Below, one piece after another: positions 1-6,048 of a stretch of 6,746 nt of DNA (the first letter of the stretch is position 1; each line of letters starts with the position of its first letter). Origin of the DNA: Kouleothrix aurantiaca (GTDB lineage: Bacteria > Chloroflexota > Chloroflexia > Chloroflexales > Roseiflexaceae); the NCBI GenBank assembly GCA_001399705.1, contig LJCR01000120.1, forward strand, positions 1 through 6,746, written 5' to 3'. The position numbers were made by a program, and so were the translations under genes. The notes under the pieces were generated by a model that had not been told where the DNA came from, made no database searches, and saw only the letters and a list, made by a program, of their open reading frames with translations.

Positions 1-30
1 GAGAAGATTTTACAGTCCTGCCCACGCAAC

Positions 31-58
31 TGTCATCTGTGTCATCTGCGTAATCTGT
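31..58 (-). repeat. 9-nt-periodic intergenic repeat, arm near the left edge
   Basis: Read on the minus strand, positions 58 to 35 match 23 of 24 bases of the sequence at 4651-4674, so this is an inverted copy of one arm of the large hairpin repeat downstream of the catalase gene. On the plus strand it is a run of three imperfect 9-mers built on ATCTGYG (core units near 35, 44 and 53). No partner arm is visible here. The element may continue beyond the window, or this may be a solo arm. Nothing else is recognisable in the first 86 bases. Confidence 0.7.
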
Positions 59-86
59 AAATTGTTCTACACCATAAGAAATTGTG

Positions 87-536
87 CTACGGCGACGATG
101 GCGCCAGCGTAGGCGTCAGCGTATCGGTCGCGGTCAGCACGGCGGTGCCGGCCGGCGCGGGCGTTTCCAGCTCAAGCGTCCCGCTGATTAGCGAGGGGAT
201 GAGCAGCGTCTGGCCGACCTGCAGGGCATTGGCGTCGGTCAGGTTATTAGCGGCCATCAGCTCTTCCACGGTGGTGCCAAAATCTTCGGCCAGCTTGCTG
301 AGCGTGTCGTTCGGCTGCACCACATACAGGCCGGCGGGGGTTGGCGTCGGCACCAGGCGCACGGCGTAGGCAGTGGCAGTGGCGTCGATATCCTGCGTCG
401 GCGCGGGCGTGATCTCAATAATCGTGGCGGCGGTGGGCCGGGGCGAGCTGGGCTGCGGCGGCGCGCAGGCCGCTAAGAAGAAGGCGGCCCCGAGGAAGAG
501 ATGGCGCGCGGCCCGCGAAGGCAGATGGTATGGCAT
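87..536 (-). CDS. LysM-domain lipoprotein
   Basis: This is a predicted secreted lipoprotein of 149 residues. The N-terminus has a short basic region (Arg8, Arg11), a hydrophobic stretch LFLGAAFFLAA and a lipobox ending at Cys24, so signal peptidase II cleavage and lipid anchoring are expected. Residues about 25-70 are a Pro/Thr-rich linker. One LysM domain follows at about 71-114, with YVVQPNDTLSKLAEDF at its start, a central NNL, and VGQTLLIP at its end. LysM domains bind the N-acetylglucosamine of peptidoglycan or related glycans. The last ~35 residues are again Thr/Pro-rich and carry no enzymatic domain, so the protein is probably a wall-binding or envelope protein rather than a hydrolase. 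The start chosen is ATG at 536: an AAGG lies 9 nt upstream and the signal peptide begins there directly. An in-frame TTG at 557 has no ribosome binding site. The gene is monocistronic as far as seen, with no clear terminator before the edge. Confidence 0.85.
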   Translation of the reverse strand: MPYHLPSRAARHLFLGAAFFLAACAPPQPSSPRPTAATIIEITPAPTQDIDATATAYAVRLVPTPTPAGLYVVQPNDTLSKLAEDFGTTVEELMAANNLTDANALQVGQTLLIPSLISGTLELETPAPAGTAVLTATDTLTPTLAPSSP

Positions 537-574
537 GCAGATCAACCTTGTTTCCAAAGCACAAAGCGGCGCGG

Positions 575-603
575 ATTGTAGCAGCAGGATCTGCCGCTGT
601 CAA
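575..603 (-). promoter_or_regulatory. Near-consensus sigma-70 promoter of the LysM lipoprotein gene
   Basis: On the minus strand there is a perfect TTGACA -35 box (603-598), a 17-nt spacer and a TACAAT -10 box (580-575, 5 of 6 consensus), preceded by TGC as an extended -10. Transcription would start near 568, giving a leader of about 32 nt before the ATG at 536. This places the TTG at 557 only about 11 nt into the transcript and supports the ATG start. Confidence 0.8.
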
Positions 604-636
604 TGCCTGCGCGCGGCCGTCGCCGTGAGTGCCGTT

Positions 637-682
637 GGGCTAAAGCCCTCGGCTACGTTTGCGAAGGCCGCCTGCGCAGCCT
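637..682 (-). repeat. GC-rich hairpin repeat, copy 1 (inverted)
   Basis: The reverse complement of this stretch resembles the copy at 701-752: the shared core is GCGCAGGC followed by a CTTCG motif, then a GGGC/GCCC stem-loop (637-640 with 645-648, loop TAAA). It lies head-to-head with copy 2, and 670-679 is perfectly complementary to 704-713, so the pair can fold into one larger cruciform or hairpin. No coding potential is seen between 604 and 788. Confidence 0.6.
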
Positions 683-700
683 GATAGTGGCTGCCTGCTC

Positions 701-752
701 AGCCTGCGCAGGCAGGCTTCGTAGTTCGGAGCCCGCTGCTTGAGCGGCGGGC
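701..752 (+). repeat. GC-rich hairpin repeat, copy 2
   Basis: It begins with the 12-base palindrome GCCTGCGCAGGC (702-713), continues into AGGCTTCG, and ends in a stem-loop: 731-739 pairs with 744-752 (one G-T pair) around the loop TTGA. The same order of parts recurs at 4837-4888 in the same orientation and inverted at 637-682, which identifies a dispersed intergenic repeat family rather than a chance hairpin. An alternative stem, 691-697 with 709-715, is also possible. Confidence 0.7.
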
Positions 753-788
753 ATAGCGCAATGCCTGAGTAGCGCGCCACAAACGAGA

Positions 789-822
789 GGGGCGCGCCCG
801 ATCGGTGATCAGAGCGCGCCCC
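789..822 (-). terminator. Candidate rho-independent terminator of the 24-residue gene
   Basis: A perfect 9-bp GC-only stem (789-797 with 814-822, GGGGCGCGC against GCGCGCCCC) encloses a 16-nt loop. In the minus direction it is followed by TCTCGTTTGT, a short T-rich but imperfect tail. It lies 29 nt after the stop codon of the lysine-rich micro-protein and would end its transcript before the hairpin repeats. The weak U-tract leaves some doubt. Confidence 0.55.
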
Positions 823-851
823 GCAGGCAAGAATGGAGCTACACCAGAAGC

Positions 852-926
852 TTACTTCTTTGGCGTCTTTTTGGCTTCTTTTTGCTTGTTCTGTTTCTGG
901 TTGTTCTTCGGACTTTTGTCGCCCAT
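852..926 (-). CDS. 24-residue lysine-rich micro-protein
   Basis: This complete mini-gene encodes 24 residues starting MGDKSPKNNQ and ending KKTPKK. Ten residues are Lys, with Asn, Gln, Pro and single acidic residues making up most of the rest. There is no hydrophobic segment, Cys or aromatic residue, so a soluble, probably disordered cationic peptide is expected. The ATG at 926 is preceded by AAAGGAGGAG (940-931), a near-perfect Shine-Dalgarno at ideal distance, by an extended -10 promoter at about 989, and followed by a GC hairpin at 789-822. A complete expression unit around so short an ORF argues strongly that it is translated. The MGDKSPK opening reminds me of short Lys-rich hypothetical proteins annotated in diverse bacteria; that is from memory and unchecked. 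Function is unknown. Nucleic-acid or ribosome binding is a guess based on charge only. Confidence 0.75.
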   Translation of the reverse strand: MGDKSPKNNQKQNKQKEAKKTPKK

Positions 927-930
927 GATG

Positions 931-940
931 CTCCTCCTTT
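931..940 (-). promoter_or_regulatory. Very strong ribosome binding site of the micro-protein gene
   Basis: Read on the minus strand this is AAAGGAGGAG, essentially the full anti-Shine-Dalgarno complement, ending 4 nt before the ATG at 926. It is the best ribosome binding site in the window and fixes the start of the 24-residue gene. It suggests high translation despite the tiny product. Confidence 0.85.
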
Positions 941-988
941 AGCGGACTTACAAGGCCATCTTTGTCACCATATTAGTCCGGTGTCTGG

Positions 989-1016
989 ATTATAGCATGC
1001 AATGCAAGAGGGAGAA
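989..1016 (-). promoter_or_regulatory. Extended -10 promoter of the micro-protein gene
   Basis: On the minus strand a perfect TATAAT (994-989) is preceded by TGC, an extended -10 element. The best -35 match at a usable distance is TTCTCC (1016-1011, 16-nt spacer), which is poor, as is common for extended -10 promoters. Transcription would start near 982, leaving a leader of about 56 nt. It lies just downstream of the recombinase stop codon, so the micro-gene has its own transcript rather than depending on read-through. Confidence 0.65.
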
Positions 1017-1041
1017 TACCCCGCACGCCATGAGAAACTTC

Positions 1042-2010
1042 CTATTCCTCGGCCACAACCTCGTCTTCCTCATCCACGCCATCGGCGCTCTCTGCGCCAT
1101 TGTTGTGCTGCGGCTCGGCGTTTGTGTCGGCGCCGGCAACCGCGCGGCGGGCCTGGCCGCCGTTATTCAGCTGCGTGTAGATCTGTGTCGTGGAGATCGA
1201 GGCGTGCCCAAGCAGCGCCTGCACCGATCGAATATCCGCCCCGCTGTTGAGCATATGCGTGGCGAACGAGTGCCGCAGCGTGTGCGGCGTCAGGTCGCCA
1301 ATGCCCAGGTCTTCGGCGTAGCCCTTGAGGATGAGCCAGAAACCCTGGCGCGTCAGGCGCTTGCCCCGATGGTTCAGAAAGAGCGCGTCGGTCTTCTGGG
1401 CCGTGCCGCGTGCGAGCTGCGTGCGGGCAATATCAAGGTACTCTTCCAGCGCGGTCGTCGTCGAGCCGCTAATCGGCAGAATGCGCTCGCGCCCGCCCTT
1501 GCCGACGCAGCGCACGCTTTCCGACTCCATGTTCAGATCGCGCATGTTCAGCGCCACCAGCTCGCTCACGCGCATGCCTGTGGCATACAGCAATTCGAGC
1601 ATGGCCTTGTCGCGCAGGCGCTCGGGCGTGGGCTCGCGCAGCGGCAGCTCCAGCAGCTCATCGACCTGGGTTGGCGTGAGCGACTTGGGCAGGTAGCGAT
1701 CGACCTTAGGTGAGTCGATCTGCTCCGTCGGGTCGGCGGCGATCTGGTTTTCGGCTTTCAGAAAGCCATAGAACGATTTCACAGCTGCGGTACGCCGCGC
1801 CACGGTTGAGTTGGCGTAGCGGCGCTCGCGCAGAAACAAGAGAAATGCCAGGATATCGTCGTGCGATACCGACACCCAGTCGGGCACGTGGCGCTCGCGA
1901 ATAAATTCGCCAAACTGCTCAAGGTCGGTGCGATAGGCCGCCGTGGTATTGGCCGAAAGGCCCCTTTTTTCAGCCAGGTTTGAAAGAAATAATTCGACTT
2001 GCTCGTCCAT
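1042..2010 (-). CDS. xerD: XerD-type tyrosine recombinase
   Basis: This 322-residue site-specific recombinase cuts and rejoins DNA through a tyrosine-phosphate intermediate. Xer proteins resolve chromosome dimers at dif with FtsK. Residues 1-90 form the SAM-like N-terminal core-binding domain (RGLSANTTAAYRTDLEQF). The catalytic domain starts near 110 and holds the full set: Arg147 in ATGMRVSEL, Lys171 in VGKGGRER, His243 and Arg246 in PHTLRHSFATHML, His269 in LLGHASISTTQIYT, and the nucleophile Tyr278. TRQGFW (220-225) and the IDSPK linker favour XerD over XerC. After Tyr278 the usual short Xer helix is replaced by about 44 residues that are Gly/Ala/Asn-rich and then strongly acidic (residues 310-322). 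Both other frames hit stops within three codons of Gln280, so a simple frameshift does not explain this. The start at 2010 has GGAG 5 nt upstream. No integrase-style neighbours or att sites are seen, so a chromosomal housekeeping role is more likely than a mobile one. Confidence 0.9.
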   Translation of the reverse strand: MDEQVELFLSNLAEKRGLSANTTAAYRTDLEQFGEFIRERHVPDWVSVSHDDILAFLLFLRERRYANSTVARRTAAVKSFYGFLKAENQIAADPTEQIDSPKVDRYLPKSLTPTQVDELLELPLREPTPERLRDKAMLELLYATGMRVSELVALNMRDLNMESESVRCVGKGGRERILPISGSTTTALEEYLDIARTQLARGTAQKTDALFLNHRGKRLTRQGFWLILKGYAEDLGIGDLTPHTLRHSFATHMLNSGADIRSVQALLGHASISTTQIYTQLNNGGQARRAVAGADTNAEPQHNNGAESADGVDEEDEVVAEE

Positions 2011-2053
2011 ACCTACTCCATAACGCGGGCAGACTGCGCCGCCGACCGCAAGG

Positions 2054-2062
2054 ATGGTAGCA
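2054..2062 (-). promoter_or_regulatory. Possible extended -10 promoter of the recombinase gene
   Basis: The minus strand reads TGC then TACCAT (4 of 6 matches to the -10 consensus), with a predicted start near 2047 and a leader of about 36 nt. It has the same TGC-extended form and leader length as the LysM gene promoter, which is the main reason to note it. No -35 box is recognisable at 16-18 nt. Confidence 0.3.
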
Positions 2063-2287
2063 CGCCAATGCTGGTCGCACAGATGCCAAACGACCCCATG
2101 CAGCCAGGGGCTATGATTGATGTGTTGCGCAACTCAGGGAAATACTCGTTGTTTGTCGTGGTGACCCGTAACTGTTGGCGTATGTTACCGCAAGGCTTGC
2201 GCTATGTCAACCGAATCGGCGCGCGCAGTGGCTGTGTCGCGCCCGCGCTGCACCATCCCACTGGCCGCTTTTCCTGCGCCGAACACA

Positions 2288-2333
2288 CCAGCACCTGCTG
2301 GCGCAACATTTGCTAATACACCCTGTAACAGGG
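2288..2333 (+). promoter_or_regulatory. Pair of palindromes upstream of the catalase gene, possible operators
   Basis: CCAGCA-CC-TGCTGG (2288-2301) and CCCTGT-A-ACAGGG (2321-2333) are perfect 6-bp inverted repeats whose centres are about 32 bp apart, three helical turns. Between them lies TGCTAATAC (2311-2319), which has the extended -10 form used elsewhere in the window but a weak hexamer. This layout could be a regulated catalase promoter with repressor or activator sites around it. The two palindromes differ in sequence, so one regulator binding both is not obvious. Confidence 0.3.
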
Positions 2334-2448
2334 CGGCCGGCCATTCCCTGGCGCCCCATTGATGGCCGGGCAAAATGGTGCACGCGCCGAAGGAATACAC
2401 CTTGCTCGCACCAGGCACGTCGCGGAAAACGACACCAGCGAAGAGAAT

Positions 2449-2452
2449 GGAG
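2449..2452 (+). promoter_or_regulatory. Ribosome binding site deciding the catalase start
   Basis: GGAG lies 6 nt before the ATG at 2459, the only catalase start candidate with a well-placed Shine-Dalgarno. The upstream candidates ATG 2447 and ATG 2375 lack one. Confidence 0.65.
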
Positions 2453-2458
2453 AAGATC

Positions 2459-4630
<2,172 letters not shown>

Positions 4631-4647
4631 GGCGTCGATTGATTAGG

Positions 4648-4779
4648 TCCACAGATTACGCAGATGGCACAGATATGTGCGGACGCAGGAACTACGCACT
4701 ACGCACTATTCGTATTAGTGCGTAGTGCGTAGCATCAAGGTTAATTCGGCTAATCTGCGAAATCTGCGAAATCTGTGGA
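4648..4779 (+). repeat. Nested 132-nt hairpin element with 9-nt-periodic arms
   Basis: The outer arms 4648-4665 and 4762-4779 are complementary at 17 of 18 positions. Inside lies a second, perfect 17-bp stem (4692-4708 with 4716-4732) around a 7-nt loop. The right side consists of three tandem 9-mers (AATCTGCGA at 4752 and 4761, AATCTGTGG at 4770), and the left arm has the same period. Positions 4651-4674 recur inverted at 35-58. It encodes no protein and shows no obvious target-site duplication. It lies between two convergent genes, so it could be a mobile non-coding repeat, a structured 3' end for katE, or both. Confidence 0.75.
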
Positions 4780-4786
4780 TACATGC

Positions 4787-4822
4787 AAGGGGTGTTTCTG
4801 CACTGCGCGGAAACACCCCTTT
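4787..4822 (+). terminator. Rho-independent terminator downstream of katE
   Basis: A perfect 12-bp stem (4787-4798 with 4810-4821, core GGGGTGTTTC) encloses an 11-nt loop and is followed on the plus strand by TTTCGCTTGTTGT, a moderately T-rich tail. It lies about 157 nt after the katE stop, beyond the nested hairpin, so the katE message would carry that hairpin in its 3' untranslated region. The minus direction has no T-tract, so plus-strand use is favoured. Confidence 0.75.
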
Positions 4823-4836
4823 CGCTTGTTGTAGAT

Positions 4837-4888
4837 AGCCCGCACAGGCAGGCTTCGCTATGGTAGCCCGCTGCTTCAGCAGCCGGGC
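4837..4888 (+). repeat. GC-rich hairpin repeat, copy 3
   Basis: This copy is co-linear with 701-752: the shared core CAGGCAGGCTTCG is followed about ten bases later by a stem-loop, GCCCGCTGC (4866-4874) pairing with 4879-4888 around loop TTCA with one bulged C at 4883. Both arms and the spacing match copy 2, while the stem has compensating changes on its two sides, so the fold appears conserved. It sits 11 nt beyond the stop codon of the minus-strand dehydrogenase gene and could act as that gene's terminator or as a 3' end stabiliser, though no T-tract follows. Confidence 0.7.
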
Positions 4889-4899
4889 GCAAAGCGATA

Positions 4900-5931
4900 T
4901 CAGCCACGCTCGCGTGCCCGCAGCGGCTCGGGGCGCGGGCGATAGTGCGGCGTCGGCAGATCCAGCACCGTCATCAGGCCAGGCGCGGCGGCCAGCACCT
5001 GCGGGATGGCGTGCACAATCAGCGCGGCAGTGGCGTGCTCGCCGTGCAATCCGCCCTGGATCAGCATATCAAGCGGCGGCGTCGCGTCGATATAGATTGC
5101 GTCGTGCGCCTTGCGCGAGCCAACCGCCTGCTCCCACGTCAGCGAAATCACATCGCGCCCGTGCATCCAGCCGCGCGCATTCTGGCGCACGCCCGCCACC
5201 TGCCCCGGCGCAACCGTGCCGTACGGCGTCGTCAGCCACTCGCTGGCGAGGATGGGGTCGATCTGCTCGGTGATGCGGTAGAGCTGCCAGCCCAGCCCAT
5301 CGGCGATCAGGCCAATCGACTCGGGCAGGCCGACATGGCGCACATCGCCACGCGCCACATGCTCGCGAAACTGGTCGAGCGAGAGGCCCGCGCCAATGCG
5401 CTGGTGCACGCCTGCCCGGCGCTTGGTTGCGTCGACCACGCGCGACACGCTGATACGCTTGACGTTCACGCACGGCGCGGTCAGCATCAGCGGCAGCAGA
5501 TCCATCACAAAGCCGGGGTTGACGCCCGCGCCCACCACCGTCACGCCGGCCTGCGCGGCGGCGCGATGCAGCTCGTGCGCGGCAGCCGGCTCCTTGCCGA
5601 ACGGGTACACCAGCTCTTCGCAGGTTGAAATGACGCTGGCGTGCGCGTTGAGGCAGGCCAGCAGCTGGGGGTAGATATCGTGAAAGCGCGGGACGGTGGC
5701 GTGAATAACTATGTGAGGCTGGGTGCGGCGCAGCGTCTCGTTCACATCGCCCGAGACAGCCACGCCAAGCTGCTGGCCCAGCCCGATCACATCGCCCAGG
5801 TCGCGGCCGATCTTCTGCGGGTCGCGGTCGATGCCGCCAACCACCTCCAGGCCGCGCTGCGTCGCGGTTAGCAGTGCCACCGCGCTGCCAATTGCGCCAA
5901 GGCCATAATGAAGCACACGAATCGCTTCCAT
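4900..5931 (-). CDS. 2,4-diaminopentanoate dehydrogenase-like / DapB-fold oxidoreductase
   Basis: This 343-residue NAD(P)-dependent oxidoreductase belongs to the family annotated as dihydrodipicolinate reductase-like or 2,4-diaminopentanoate dehydrogenase (a step of clostridial ornithine degradation). Residues 1-36 form a Rossmann nucleotide site with G10-x-G12-xx-G15 and the acidic turn GIDRDP (Asp35). ISTCEELVYPF (101-111) and GAGVNPGFVMDLLP (134-147) are the family blocks I recognise, followed by the GLPESIGLIADGLGW segment (201-215) and the C-terminal HAIPQVLAAAPGLMTVLDLP (307-326). Length is usual for the family. The start is ATG 5931, because GGGAGG lies 7 nt upstream; the in-frame ATGs at 5937 and 5946 are too close to, or before, that site. 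No ornithine aminomutase or thiolase genes are in view, so the substrate is unproven and a different amino or keto acid is possible. It lies downstream of dus and a small ORF on the same strand, likely co-transcribed. Confidence 0.85.
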   Translation of the reverse strand: MEAIRVLHYGLGAIGSAVALLTATQRGLEVVGGIDRDPQKIGRDLGDVIGLGQQLGVAVSGDVNETLRRTQPHIVIHATVPRFHDIYPQLLACLNAHASVISTCEELVYPFGKEPAAAHELHRAAAQAGVTVVGAGVNPGFVMDLLPLMLTAPCVNVKRISVSRVVDATKRRAGVHQRIGAGLSLDQFREHVARGDVRHVGLPESIGLIADGLGWQLYRITEQIDPILASEWLTTPYGTVAPGQVAGVRQNARGWMHGRDVISLTWEQAVGSRKAHDAIYIDATPPLDMLIQGGLHGEHATAALIVHAIPQVLAAAPGLMTVLDLPTPHYRPRPEPLRARERG

Positions 5932-6044
5932 CACCATACCTCCCATTCCACAGGTGCAGGGTGACGGGCGGGCAGCGACACGATACCGGTACGCGCCTGG
6001 ATGGTTGCGATCGCGCGCCACTGAGCGATCGGGTCATTGTCCAC
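5931..6044 (-). CDS. Candidate 37-codon ORF coupled to the dehydrogenase gene
   Basis: An open frame from GTG 6044 encodes 37 residues (MDNDPIAQWRAI at the start, EWEVW at the end). It begins 4 nt after the dus stop codon, and its TGA (5933-5931) shares one base with the dehydrogenase ATG in a TGATG overlap. It fills the whole dus-dehydrogenase gap, and its third codon positions are about 70% G or C, compatible with coding. The dehydrogenase Shine-Dalgarno lies inside it, a layout typical of translational coupling. Against it: the start is GTG, no Shine-Dalgarno is visible, and I recognise no family. It could be a leader peptide, a degenerate gene end, or chance. Confidence 0.35.
   Translation of the reverse strand: MDNDPIAQWRAIATIQARTGIVSLPARHPAPVEWEVW
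5938..5944 (-). promoter_or_regulatory. Ribosome binding site deciding the dehydrogenase start
   Basis: GGGAGGT on the minus strand leaves 7 nt between GGAGG and ATG 5931, the ideal distance. The alternative ATG 5937 would be only 1 nt away, and ATG 5946 lies upstream of it. This selects the 343-residue product, which begins just before the Rossmann strand. Confidence 0.8.
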
Positions 6045-6048
6045 CGGG

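Larger units (their letters stand above)
2011..2458. other. Divergent intergenic region between recombinase and catalase genes
   Basis: No convincing gene lies in these 448 bases. It must hold the promoters of both neighbours. I see a possible minus-strand extended -10 at 2054-2062, a perfect 10-base palindrome GTTGCGCAAC at 2124-2133, and two palindromes at 2288-2301 and 2321-2333. A weak plus-strand promoter candidate is TTGATG (2117-2122), an 18-nt spacer and AATACT (2141-2146), which would give a leader of about 300 nt for the catalase. An open frame from ATG 2375 runs into the catalase but lacks family similarity and a good ribosome binding site, so it is treated as untranslated leader. 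Confidence 0.5.

Noticed and set aside
537..557. TTG start at 557 for the LysM lipoprotein
   Set aside because: It has no ribosome binding site, lies about 11 nt from the predicted transcription start, and would place extra residues before a normal signal peptide.
997..1713. 238-residue plus-strand open frame
   Set aside because: It is a shadow of the recombinase gene, whose catalytic residues are all present on the opposite strand.
1042..2010. The recombinase as an integrase of a mobile element
   Set aside because: It has XerD-like motifs and size, and no tRNA target, att repeat, excisionase or cargo genes are visible. No dif-like site was found in the window either.
2375..2458. Extension of the catalase by 28 residues from ATG 2375
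   Set aside because: There is no Shine-Dalgarno at 2375, the added residues look unlike catalase N-termini, and ATG 2459 has a well-placed GGAG.
4752..4778. Tandem 9-mers considered as a CRISPR or satellite array
   Set aside because: The units are contiguous with no spacers, there are only three, and they form one arm of a hairpin.
5932..6021. Longer dehydrogenase starting at 6021 or 5946
   Set aside because: The extra residues precede the Rossmann strand without similarity, and the good Shine-Dalgarno points to ATG 5931.
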